DNA of 20,857 bases from JBPCRW01 sp050996405. Its GTDB lineage: Bacteria > Acidobacteriota > Blastocatellia > Pyrinomonadales > Pyrinomonadaceae. Positions 13,598-20,857 of this stretch are shown here, piece by piece; position 1 is the first letter of the stretch, and the number at the start of each line of letters is the position of its first letter. Under the pieces are notes generated by a model. It was not told the origin of the DNA and did no database searches. It saw only the letters and a program-made list of their open reading frames with translations. The stretch lies in NCBI GenBank assembly GCA_050996405.1, contig JBPCRW010000150.1:1-20857 (forward strand), written 5' to 3'. The translations under genes and the position numbers were made by a program.

Positions 13598-14623
13598 ATG
13601 GAAAAAAAGAGACTAACGGAAATGGTTTCCTGCGCTGGTTGAGCGGCAAAACTCGCGCCAAGTGACCTTGCTCAAGTTTTGAGCAAATTACCCGAACAAA
13701 ATTTTTCCAAAGATGTGATTGTCGGATTTGAAAACGCCGACGACGCAGGCGTTTTTCGTCTTTCGGATGACTTGGCTCTTGTGCAGACGGTAGATTTTTT
13801 CACGCCGATTGCCGACGAACCGGAAATTTACGGTCAGATAGCTGCTGTTAATTCGCTTAATGATATTTACGCAATGGGCGGAATGCCAGTATCTGCGCTC
13901 TCGATAGTTTGTTATCCGCAGAAAGGTGATTGGAATGTTCTGGAAAGAATTTTGCGCGGCGGTCAGCTAGCGATGAATGCGGAAAATGTAGTAGTTATCG
14001 GCGGGCATTCGGTTGACGACCAGGAAATAAAATTCGGTTATGCCGTTACCGGAATTATCAATCCGCAAAAAGTCGTGAAAAATTCGGGTGCTAAAGCAGG
14101 AGATGTTTTAGTTTTGACCAAACCAATCGGCACAGGCGCAATCAGCGCAGGAATTAAATTCGGAAAAGCATCTAAAAAAACAATCAAAGCCGCGATAAAA
14201 ACAATGACTACTTCCGCCTCTCAAGCATCTAAAATAATGCAGGAAGTCAGGGCAAACGGATGCACGGATATAACAGGTTTTGGTCTGCTCGGACACAGTT
14301 TTGAGATGGCAAAAGCCAGCAATGTTACTTTGAAAATAGAGTCTGAAAAAATTCCATTATTACCGCAAGTCATTGAATTGATTACAGAAAAAATGCTGAC
14401 TCGCGGCGACAAAAATAATCGGGATTATGTTGGCGGAAATGTGAATTTTGCCAAAAATGTGAGTCGTGAGATGCAGAGCGCGTTATTTGACCCTCAGACG
14501 GCGGGCGGGTTGCTTATAAGTCTTGAAAAAAACAAAGCCGAAAGATTGATTAAAGAAGTGGAAAGCGCGAAAATAATTGGTAAAGTTAAAAATTATAAAG
14601 ATTTTCTATTAGAAGTTTTTTAA
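13598..14623 (+). CDS. selD: Selenide, water dikinase (selenophosphate synthetase) with in-frame UGA selenocysteine
   Basis: SelD makes selenophosphate from selenide and ATP, the selenium donor for selenocysteine and selenouridine. A plain ORF starts only at TTG 13679, because an in-frame TGA lies at 13640-13642. Reading through it from ATG 13598 restores a normal 341-residue SelD starting MEKKRLTEMVSCAG, with U at residue 15, then AAKLAPSDL. This aligns with the E. coli segment RLTQYSHGAGCGCK, U falling on catalytic Cys17. The family is known to use Sec or Cys there. Lys18 and the downstream NADDAGVF, TVDFFTPI, NDIYAMGG and GGHSVDDQEIKFGYAVTG blocks are intact. A SECIS-like hairpin follows the UGA. 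No clear Shine-Dalgarno sequence is seen. It starts 20 bases after parB and tatA/B follows by 19. Confidence 0.93.
13668..13686 (+). promoter_or_regulatory. Bacterial SECIS-like hairpin in selD
   Basis: TTGCTCAA (13668-13675) and TTGAGCAA (13679-13686) form a perfect 8-bp stem with loop GTT. The loop starts 33 bases after the UGA and its first base is G. This agrees with the published general bacterial SECIS model (apical loop about 16-37 bases from the UGA, a G among the first two loop bases). It would recruit SelB with Sec-tRNA. Confidence 0.7.
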
Positions 14624-14642
14624 ATTTGTTGAGGTAAAAAAG

Positions 14643-15071
14643 TTGTTTTTATTTATTCTCGAATCAATCAGCACGTCGGAATTGATTTTTATCGCGGTAG
14701 TAGCATTAATTATTTTCGGTCCGAGAAAGCTGCCGCAAATGGCGAAAACCATCGGTAAGACTATGGCGGATTTTAGAAACGCCACAAACGAATTCAAATC
14801 AACGTGGGAAAAAGAAATTGCGTTTGAAGAAAGGGAAATCGCCGTTAGTCCAAATCCAAATACCGCGAATCAGTCTTCAGAAACAACTATTCCGAATCAA
14901 AATTCGATTCAATCGCCAGTCGAAAACGAATTTTCCAAGCCTGTTGTGAGGGAACTCTCTGCCAGCGACATCGCTGAAAAATTTCCCGACAAAAACAGCA
15001 TTGAGCAGAGCAAACCGGAAAAACAAAAGGCTGCCGAAAAAACAACTTCGGATAAACGAGACTGGTTGTAA
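14643..15071 (+). CDS. Twin-arginine translocase subunit TatA/TatB family
   Basis: A Tat pathway component, which with TatC exports folded proteins carrying RR signal peptides. The 142-residue protein starts at a TTG supported by GAGG (14631-14634), eight bases upstream. One membrane helix at residues 10-25 (ELIFIAVVALIIFGPRKLPQ) includes the FGPRKLP hinge. An amphipathic helix MAKTIGKTMADFRNATNEFK follows, and then a long polar Ser/Asn/Pro/Lys tail. The length and the ADFRNATNEF pattern resemble TatB, but TatA and TatB are hard to separate by sequence alone. It lies 19 bases after selD and 29 before tatC, so the Tat genes are probably cotranscribed. Confidence 0.9.
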   Translation: MFLFILESISTSELIFIAVVALIIFGPRKLPQMAKTIGKTMADFRNATNEFKSTWEKEIAFEEREIAVSPNPNTANQSSETTIPNQNSIQSPVENEFSKPVVRELSASDIAEKFPDKNSIEQSKPEKQKAAEKTTSDKRDWL

Positions 15072-15100
15072 TATCCTCGATAAAAAACAAAATTTTTATA

Positions 15101-16162
15101 ATGGATTTTCAAGAAAAAAAAATTGAGCGGGAAGCCGAACTCGGTAGTCAAATGTCATTTTTAGAGCATTTGGACGAGTTTCGTCGGCGTTTAATAAATT
15201 CGATTATTATCGTTGCGATTGCATTTGGTGTCTGCTGGTTCGTATCCGATAAAATTTTTTCGTTTCTCGCTGTTCCGGTCAGCAACGCTCTGGCTGAAGC
15301 GCAACGCCGCGAAATTCCGGTCGAAGGCTTAACCGGAAACGAAAAGGTTTTGCCTTTAAGTAATTTGCAGGAAGGCGATTCCGGGCGATATGTTTTTGAC
15401 CGCGCGACAAAACTCGGAATAACTGTCGTCGCTCCGGGAACTTCAGTTCAATCAATTGTTTCTAAAGATAGACAGGGAAATCTCGGTCTTTTTACAGAAG
15501 AGCCGGTTTATACAAATAACGCGATAATTCCGAAAGGCGTTCGTCTGCCGGTAAATTTTTCCGCTCCCGATACGGACGAACCTAGCGCGGACGCGCGAAT
15601 GATTGTGACGACGGCGGTCGAACCCTTTACGCTTTACGTGACGGTCGCGCTGTATTCGGCGATTGCGATTTCCATCCCGTTTCTGTTGTGGCAGGTTTGG
15701 GGATTTATTTCGCCCGCGCTCTACAAACACGAGCGCTCGTATGTTACGCCGTTTATTGGTTTATCTTCAATTTCTTTTGTGTTCGGGGCGGCTTTCGCTT
15801 ATTACATTTTAGTTCCGCCCGCGCTGAAATATCTGCTCGGACTCGGAGAGGATTTCCGTCTGCTGCTGCGGGCATCCGATTATTTCAATTTTATAATCAT
15901 TTTCATGCTGGCAATGGGAATAATTTTTCAGATGCCTGCGATAACCTACGTGCTGGCAAGAATCGGAATAGTTTCGGCAGGTTTTCTGGTCAGAAACTGG
16001 AAAATTTCAACCATCGTTATCTTGATTGTCGCGGTAGTCGCTTCGCCGACCGCAGATATTCCGAATATGCTGCTGTTTGCCGCGCCGATGATAGTTTTAT
16101 ACATAGTTTCGATTTTCGTCGCATGGCTTTTCGGAAAGAAACGAAGCGCGGTAGAAATTTAA
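15101..16162 (+). CDS. tatC: Sec-independent protein translocase TatC, with long first periplasmic loop
   Basis: TatC is the six-helix receptor for twin-arginine signal peptides. The protein has 353 residues, against about 250 in most species. The N-terminal FLEHLDEFRRRLINS (20-34) and the block VWGFISPALYKHERSYVTPF (199-218) are near consensus, including the KHER glutamate. Later helices include AFAYYILVPPALKYLL and VVASPTADIPNM. The extra length is a polar insert of roughly 90-100 residues, about 66-166, between helix 1 and the MIVTTAVEPF segment, which would face the periplasm. The frame is intact and the flanks align, so this is an insertion rather than an error. No Shine-Dalgarno sequence is evident before the ATG. 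Confidence 0.95.
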   Translation: MDFQEKKIEREAELGSQMSFLEHLDEFRRRLINSIIIVAIAFGVCWFVSDKIFSFLAVPVSNALAEAQRREIPVEGLTGNEKVLPLSNLQEGDSGRYVFDRATKLGITVVAPGTSVQSIVSKDRQGNLGLFTEEPVYTNNAIIPKGVRLPVNFSAPDTDEPSADARMIVTTAVEPFTLYVTVALYSAIAISIPFLLWQVWGFISPALYKHERSYVTPFIGLSSISFVFGAAFAYYILVPPALKYLLGLGEDFRLLLRASDYFNFIIIFMLAMGIIFQMPAITYVLARIGIVSAGFLVRNWKISTIVILIVAVVASPTADIPNMLLFAAPMIVLYIVSIFVAWLFGKKRSAVEI

Positions 16163-16208
16163 AATTTTAGGGCGACGAAAGGCAACCTTGCAAACATTTG
16201 ACTGCATC

Positions 16209-16236
16209 TTGACTATTGGAAAATACTATCTAAAAT
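16209..16236 (+). promoter_or_regulatory. Probable sigma70-type promoter for the GWxTD gene
   Basis: TTGACT (16209-16214), a 16-base spacer and TAAAAT (16231-16236) each match consensus at five of six positions. Transcription would start near 16243, leaving a leader of about 60 bases with GAGGAG before the ATG at 16306. I see no other element between tatC and this gene. Confidence 0.55.
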
Positions 16237-16305
16237 CTTTATCAATCAATTTTATCGTTTAATGTAAGGAAAAAGTACATTTTTCCTTCGAGGAGTTTTA
16301 CAGCG

Positions 16306-17931
16306 ATGTCCGATAAAAATTTGTTTCGCCGAATCTTGTCGCCAGTTTTAATCGTTTTGGTTGGAGTTTCAATTGGTTTTGCCCAAAAGGATAAAAAAGA
16401 CCAGAATACAGACCCGAGTCAAAAATCCCGCAATGTTAAAAGTGAAGACAGCGTAAATAAAATCTATAAAATCTGGGTTGACCAAGACGTAGCCTATATC
16501 ATTACGCCCCAAGAAAAGGAAGCCTTTAAAAAACTTCAAACCAATGAAGAACGCGAAAATTTTATTGCGAATTTTTGGGCAAGGCGCAACCCGAATCCCG
16601 ATTCGGAAGAAAACTCGTATAAGGAAGAATACTTTGAGCGTATCGCTTATGCCAATGAACATTACGCTTCGGGAATTCCGGGCTGGAAAACCGACCGCGG
16701 GCGCACTTACATTACTTGGGGAAAACCCGACGGCATAGAATCGCACCCGTCCGGCGGCAGCTACGACCGTCCAAGTTATGAAGGCGGCGGAACGACCACG
16801 ACATATCCTTTTGAAACATGGTTTTATCGGCATCTCGACGGAGTCGGCGACGGAATCGAAATAGAATTTGTTGACCCGACCGGCACGGGCGAATATCGCT
16901 TTGCCCGCAATGCCAACGAAAAAGATGCTCTGGCAACGGTTCCGGGCGCAGGATTCACAACTAACGAGGAATTAGGTTTATCCAGTAAAGGCGACCGCGG
17001 AATAGGCGGCGACACGAGCTATATGCGCGAGCAGGACATGCCATTTCGCAAGTTGGAAACCCTTGTAAATTTGCAGAGACCACCGGAAGTTAAATTCAGT
17101 GACTTATCGGGATATGCAGATTCCGGCGTTCTTGAAGAAAAGAATCCGATTGATTTTGATTTGCGCGTAGATTTTTTCCGCCAGTCGCAAAATCAGGTGA
17201 TAACGGCGTTCACGGTTCAATCGGATAATAAAGAATTGACGTTTGAAGATACCGGCGGACTTCAGGTTGCGACGATGAATATCTTCGGTAAAGTGACGGC
17301 TGTTTCAGGTAAAAAATCTGGGATTTTTGAAGATACGGCGACGACGACGACGACCGCAGAGGAATTAGCCGACGCGAAAGACAGAAAATCCGTGTATCAG
17401 AAAGCGATTGCGCTTCAGCCCGGAACGTATAGAGTCGATGTTGTCGTCCGCGATGTCAAGTCCGGCAAAACCGGAATTGTTCACAAAGGTTTTACCGTGC
17501 CACGTTATGATGATGAAAAACTTTCGACTTCGACGCTGATTTTAGCCACGCGGCTTTACGAAACGACCGAAAGAGACATCGGCGGACAGTTTATTATCGG
17601 CGATAAAAAAGTAATTCCCAATTTATCGGGCGTTTATAAAAAAGGAGAGGATGTCGGCGTTTATCTTCAGGTTTATAATTCCGGCATCGACCAGACGACT
17701 TTAAAACCATCGGTCGATGTCGAATATGTTTTGACGAAAGACGGTAAAGAGGTTTTAAGACAGCCGGAAAATTGGGAAGGTTTGAGCGATGCCGGACAGC
17801 GTTTGACGCTGGCAAGATTGCTGCCAACCGCGCAATTAGCACCGGGCAATTACGAAATTAAAATCAAAATTCACGACCGCGTGAGCAATCAAGCAATCGA
17901 GCCTTCGGACAAATTTACGGTCACTCAATAA
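16306..17931 (+). CDS. Secreted GWxTD domain-containing protein
   Basis: The 541-residue protein has a signal peptide (about residues 9-26, LVGVSIGFAQ, probable cleavage after FAQ) and so acts outside the cytoplasm. The GWxTD domain is clear: YITPQE-like VAYIITPQEKEAFKKL, FWARRNPNP, then the name motif GWKTD (126-130) in GIPGWKTDRGRTYITWGKPD. It is followed by a Gly/Thr-rich turn and PFETWFYRHLDG. The C-terminal part (about 250-541) looks like beta-rich modules, with a TTTTTA tract near 345. The domain is best known from Acidobacteriota; its function has not been established to my knowledge. GAGGAG precedes the ATG, and the gene has its own promoter and terminator. Confidence 0.92.
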   Translation: MSDKNLFRRILSPVLIVLVGVSIGFAQKDKKDQNTDPSQKSRNVKSEDSVNKIYKIWVDQDVAYIITPQEKEAFKKLQTNEERENFIANFWARRNPNPDSEENSYKEEYFERIAYANEHYASGIPGWKTDRGRTYITWGKPDGIESHPSGGSYDRPSYEGGGTTTTYPFETWFYRHLDGVGDGIEIEFVDPTGTGEYRFARNANEKDALATVPGAGFTTNEELGLSSKGDRGIGGDTSYMREQDMPFRKLETLVNLQRPPEVKFSDLSGYADSGVLEEKNPIDFDLRVDFFRQSQNQVITAFTVQSDNKELTFEDTGGLQVATMNIFGKVTAVSGKKSGIFEDTATTTTTAEELADAKDRKSVYQKAIALQPGTYRVDVVVRDVKSGKTGIVHKGFTVPRYDDEKLSTSTLILATRLYETTERDIGGQFIIGDKKVIPNLSGVYKKGEDVGVYLQVYNSGIDQTTLKPSVDVEYVLTKDGKEVLRQPENWEGLSDAGQRLTLARLLPTAQLAPGNYEIKIKIHDRVSNQAIEPSDKFTVTQ

Positions 17932-17953
17932 ATTCCATTGAGTAATGATCATC

Positions 17954-17988
17954 AGCCGTCGCCCTAAAAAAGCGGCGGCTTTTTATTT
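17954..17988 (+). terminator. Intrinsic terminator of the GWxTD gene
   Basis: AGCCGTCGC (17954-17962) pairs with GCGGCGGCT (17972-17980), with one G-U wobble and a nine-base loop. TTTTATTT follows. The T-run overlaps the asnB stop codon on the other strand. In the asnB direction there is no T-run after the hairpin, so it acts mainly on the plus strand. Confidence 0.85.
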
Positions 17989-19878
17989 GCCCGAAAAGTT
18001 GTCATACCAGAGCTGGAAAACCAGCAGCGTCCAAAGCTGTTTATGATGATTGGCAACGCCGGTTTCGTGTTCCTTAATCAATTGCCGCACAAACCCGACG
18101 TTAAATAAATTCTGTCTTTTTAACCTGTCGGCATTTAATAAATCGTGAACCAGCGGATTAAGTCTGCCTTTGAGCCATGCGGCAATCGGAATTCCGAATC
18201 CCTTTTTCGCCCGTTTCGTGACCGACTTCGGCAGCAGGTTTTTGACCGTTTCCTTTAAAATATATTTGCCGTTGCCGCCGTTTAGTTTATATTCGAGCGG
18301 CAGCGAAGCGGCAAATTCCGCTATGCGCGCGTCGAGAAACGGCGCGCGAACTTCCAATGAAACCGCCATCGAAGCCCGGTCAACCTTTGTCAAAATATCT
18401 TCCGCCAGATAAAAATTCATATCCAGAAACTGCATCTGCTCGATTTGTTCGGTCGCATCGCAAATCTTCAAAAGCCTTTTGGCATCGGCGTAAATATCTG
18501 CGGAAGAATTTTCCAAAACGCTTTCGGTCAATAATTCATTCTGCTGTTTGATTGAAAATGAGCCGAACCAGGAATGATGGCGCGTCACCGCGTCGTATTT
18601 TGAAGATGCGATAAAACGTTTCGCTTTGTAATCAAACGAAAGATTTTTCGTGTTGACGGGCAAGGAATTAACCACCGGTTCAATCACGCCGCTTCGCACA
18701 AATTGCGGCAGTTGTTCATACATTCGCGCAACTTTATGCCCATAATACATCGGGTAGCCCGCGAAAATTTCGTCGCCGCCATCACCGCCCAAAGCAACGG
18801 TGACATGCTGGCGCACAAATCTTGAAAGCAGAAATGTCGGCAGCAGCGAAGCGTCCGAAAGCGGTTCGTCCAGCCATTTGCCGATACCCGTAATCAATTC
18901 GGCGGCGGTTTCGACGCTTAATTTATCTTCGTAATGTTCCGTTCCGAGATGCGCTGCGACTTCGCGCGCAAACTTCGATTCGTCAAAGGAATTCTCTTCA
19001 AAACCGATGGAAAAAGTTTTCACTTTCTCACGCGAAAACTGTGTCGCAAACGCTGCGACCGCCGAAGAATCAACGCCGCCCGAAAGCAAAACGCCGAGCG
19101 GAACATCCGAGACGAGCCGCATCCGCACGGAATCCGCCAGCAGTTCGCCAAGCTGTTTCGACGCTTGATGGAGCGAAAACTTTTCTGTCTTTTGAAAACT
19201 CAAATTCCAGTAACGCCGCGTTTTCACCTGCCCGTTTTCCAGCGTCAAAAGATGCGCCGACGGAAGTTTTGAAACGCCTTTGTAAATCGAATGCGGCGCG
19301 GGAACGTAATCGAACGAAAGATAAGAGCGCAATGCTTCGAGATTGATGTCGGATTTAACCGAAGGATTTTGCAGAAGCACTTTCGGCTCGGAAGCGAAAA
19401 TCAATTTATCATCAAACACGCCGTAATAAAGCGGTTTCTCGCCAAACCTGTCACGCGCAATCAGCAATCTTTTCTTTCGCAAATCCCACAACGCGAAGGC
19501 AAACATTCCGTTTAATTTTTCAACCATCGCGTCGCCGAATTCTTCGTAAAGGTGCGGCAAAACTTCCGTATCGGTGTGACTGTTAAACTGATGTCCGAGA
19601 GAAGCGAGATTTTTGCGAAGCTCGCGGAAATTATAAATCTCGCCGTTCATCACCGCGACCACCGATTTATTTTCGTTCCAGACGGGCTGCTCGCCGCCCG
19701 CCACATCAATAATCGAAAGCCGCCGCATTCCCAAAGCAACACCGCGACCGAGCCACAGCCCTTCCGAATCCGGTCCGCGATGCGCCATCCGCTCGCACAT
19801 CGAATGCAGCGCGGCTTCATCGCCGAACATCGGCGATTCATTAGCGTCTAAATTTGCCCAACCCGTTATTCCACACAT
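17983..19878 (-). CDS. asnB: Asparagine synthase (glutamine-hydrolysing)
   Basis: AsnB converts aspartate to asparagine using ATP and glutamine. The 631-residue protein starts MCGITGWANL with nucleophile Cys2. The glutaminase half holds the glutamine-binding residues in MRRLSIID, NGEIYN (78-83) and HTDTEV (101-106). The synthetase half has the ATP-pyrophosphatase loop SGGVDSS (266-272), GGDGGDEIFAGYPMYYG and VRAPFLD. The length is like the 630-residue Bacillus-type enzymes and longer than E. coli AsnB. Some relatives of this size act in polysaccharide gene clusters. The start overlaps the upstream nuclease-like ORF by one base (TAATG), suggesting coupling. GC content is clearly higher than in that ORF. 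Confidence 0.95.
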   Translation of the reverse strand: MCGITGWANLDANESPMFGDEAALHSMCERMAHRGPDSEGLWLGRGVALGMRRLSIIDVAGGEQPVWNENKSVVAVMNGEIYNFRELRKNLASLGHQFNSHTDTEVLPHLYEEFGDAMVEKLNGMFAFALWDLRKKRLLIARDRFGEKPLYYGVFDDKLIFASEPKVLLQNPSVKSDINLEALRSYLSFDYVPAPHSIYKGVSKLPSAHLLTLENGQVKTRRYWNLSFQKTEKFSLHQASKQLGELLADSVRMRLVSDVPLGVLLSGGVDSSAVAAFATQFSREKVKTFSIGFEENSFDESKFAREVAAHLGTEHYEDKLSVETAAELITGIGKWLDEPLSDASLLPTFLLSRFVRQHVTVALGGDGGDEIFAGYPMYYGHKVARMYEQLPQFVRSGVIEPVVNSLPVNTKNLSFDYKAKRFIASSKYDAVTRHHSWFGSFSIKQQNELLTESVLENSSADIYADAKRLLKICDATEQIEQMQFLDMNFYLAEDILTKVDRASMAVSLEVRAPFLDARIAEFAASLPLEYKLNGGNGKYILKETVKNLLPKSVTKRAKKGFGIPIAAWLKGRLNPLVHDLLNADRLKRQNLFNVGFVRQLIKEHETGVANHHKQLWTLLVFQLWYDNFSGK

Positions 19879-20432
19879 TAAGAATTACCACGAAGTTTCT
19901 TTTCTGTTTCAAAAGCCTTTTTTATTGCTTCTTCAATTTTACTGGGTTCAGTTAAATACTGCTCAAATTCACGAATGTTATCGCGTTTGAAATGAAGTTG
20001 ACCTTCACCGACATTTCCGCGATGCTGACCTTTTGAATAATAACGACTGTTTTCAACTTCAAACGAAGGAATTACCCAACATTTGATAATGTCGCGCCAC
20101 ACGCCAAACCAAACAAAAACTTCGCAATATCTCGGTTTGATTTGCTGAAAATTCATATCAAAATTTTTACCCGATTCGTAGGACAGAGCTTTTAGTGAAA
20201 GCGGCTGATTACTCCGAAATTCTACGGCACGAGAGGCTTTGACTTCAATACGAATGTTTGGCGACAAGAAAAAATCGTATTGCCCGACATATTCGGCATC
20301 GAGTTTTTTAGTTGGTCTTTCGAGTGAAGGAACAATCTCTTTTACAAAACCTAATGACCACAAAGCCAACAAATTTTTTGTCGAATTATAAAAGGTAGGT
20401 TTGAAAATAATGTTGTAATCAAATTTTCTCAT
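19878..20432 (-). CDS. Putative PD-(D/E)xK-type nuclease, restriction-endonuclease-like
   Basis: I do not recognise the exact family. The 184-residue protein has a core YDFFLSPNIRIEVKASRAV at residues 52-70. D53 and E63-x-K65 have the spacing of a PD-(D/E)xK active site, with the beta-strand RIEVKAS as in many type II restriction enzymes. Strands YCEVFVWFGVW and KCWVIPS follow, then a polar HRGNVGEGQLHFKRDNIREF segment and a charged C-terminal helix. There is no signal peptide. The ATG overlaps the preceding ORF by four bases (ATGA), and its stop overlaps the asnB start by one. The DNA is markedly AT-rich, suggesting transfer. A methyltransferase partner could lie beyond the window edge. Restriction activity is an inference. 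Confidence 0.6.
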   Translation of the reverse strand: MRKFDYNIIFKPTFYNSTKNLLALWSLGFVKEIVPSLERPTKKLDAEYVGQYDFFLSPNIRIEVKASRAVEFRSNQPLSLKALSYESGKNFDMNFQQIKPRYCEVFVWFGVWRDIIKCWVIPSFEVENSRYYSKGQHRGNVGEGQLHFKRDNIREFEQYLTEPSKIEEAIKKAFETEKKLRGNS

Positions 20433-20857
20433 TCAAATAAATCCAATTGGCGACTAGACGCAGTAATTATTTCAATAGGTAAAATTTTTAATGCTTTTTC
20501 AGTTTTAATGTGCTTTGAAAAACCTGTGTTTGCGACAATCATTTTATCAAATTTGATTTCGGCATTAAGCATACTTTCATAGTGAAAAACATCTCTAATG
20601 CGAGCAATGCCCTTTTCAAATTTGCTTGAGTCTTTCCAAACTTTCACGGTCAGATTTTCGGGAAGTTCGCTGAATAGATAATATCTTCCCCAATAACTTA
20701 ACATTTCATCAAAATTTATTTGAAATTCATCAGCTTTGAGATGACCTTCAATTTTATCTTTCAAAATTTCAAACCTTTCATCAATCAAATCAGCGAGAAT
20801 CAAAAGCCCTTGCCTTTTGTCTGAAAAATCAACTTTATCAACCAAGTCCGCATATAA
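20429..20857 (-). CDS. Hypothetical protein, C-terminal part (frame open at window edge)
   Basis: The frame is open to the last base of the window, so the start is probably outside. A TTG at 20845 is the first possible internal start (138 residues) and has no clear Shine-Dalgarno sequence. The sequence is helical and charged (LLILADLIDERFEILKDKIEGHLK). It ends with IVANTGFSKHIKTEKALKIL and RQLDLFE. The NTGFSK segment resembles the end of Mrr-like nuclease domains, and the LDLFE tail is seen on some DNA-modifying enzymes; neither is diagnostic. It is very AT-rich like the nuclease-like ORF it overlaps by four bases (ATGA). The two are probably one unit, perhaps part of a restriction-modification or other defence locus. 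Confidence 0.55.
   Translation of the reverse strand, partial: LYADLVDKVDFSDKRQGLLILADLIDERFEILKDKIEGHLKADEFQINFDEMLSYWGRYYLFSELPENLTVKVWKDSSKFEKGIARIRDVFHYESMLNAEIKFDKMIVANTGFSKHIKTEKALKILPIEIITASSRQLDLFE

Noticed and set aside
13640..13642. TGA in selD as nonsense mutation or sequencing error
   Set aside because: The frame and SelD homology continue on both sides, the UGA falls on the known Sec/Cys site, and a SECIS-like hairpin follows.
14108..14412. Minus-strand ORFs inside selD
   Set aside because: They are shadows of a conserved plus-strand gene and have no recognisable motif.
15296..15600. Extra TatC segment as a frameshift or assembly artefact
   Set aside because: The frame is continuous, codon use matches the flanks, and both ends rejoin the TatC alignment cleanly.

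Overview
The window is a bacterial chromosome segment around the replication origin. The likely host is Acidobacteriota, possibly Blastocatellia/Pyrinomonadaceae-like. This rests mainly on the secreted GWxTD-domain protein at 16306-17931, a family best known from Acidobacteriota, and on the moderate-GC, AAA/GAA-rich coding style. It is an inference, not a proof.

Layout. (1) 1-2699, minus strand: purM-purN, then the classic rpmH-rnpA-yidD-yidC cluster (ribosomal protein L34, RNase P protein, YidD, and the first 69 residues of the YidC insertase). rpmH is too short for a standard ORF list. It lies inside a longer open frame that continues into rnpA. (2) 2700-5637, plus strand: an unrecognised 127-residue protein, a DUF445 membrane protein, and an exported DUF2807 (GIN-domain) beta-repeat protein. 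(3) 5727-6158, minus strand: a NuiA-type nuclease inhibitor. (4) 6217-8408: the origin region. DnaA boxes lie upstream of dnaA. Between dnaA and dnaN are about nine more boxes, six CTA triplets (a DnaA-trio) and an AT-rich unwinding element. (5) 8409-13577, plus strand: dnaN, mnmG, parA and parB. Two mirrored parS sites form a perfect hairpin between mnmG and parA. From mnmG to parB the base composition is clearly more AT-rich than in dnaA/dnaN. (6) 13598-16162, plus strand: selD with an in-frame UGA (selenocysteine) and a SECIS-like hairpin, then tatA/B and a tatC with an unusually long first periplasmic loop. (7) 16306-17931, plus strand: the GWxTD protein with its own promoter and terminator. 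(8) 17983-20857, minus strand: asnB, translationally coupled to an AT-rich pair of ORFs. One of these carries a PD-(D/E)xK-like nuclease core; the other runs off the window edge.

How it fits together. DnaA binds its boxes and opens the trio/AT-rich element, and DnaN supplies the sliding clamp. ParA, ParB and parS segregate the newly copied origin. MnmG (tRNA wobble modification), L34, RnpA, YidD and YidC are common neighbours of bacterial origins. The Sec-type SelD implies that the organism makes selenoproteins, with selA, selB and selC encoded elsewhere. TatA/B and TatC would export folded proteins.

Most notable observations: the complete DnaA-trio origin; the UGA-containing selD, whose start would be missed by ordinary ORF calling; the parS pair built into what looks like the mnmG terminator; the rpmH/rnpA frame overlap; and the AT-rich nuclease-like cassette coupled to asnB. 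No CRISPR array, tRNA, rRNA or insertion sequence was found.
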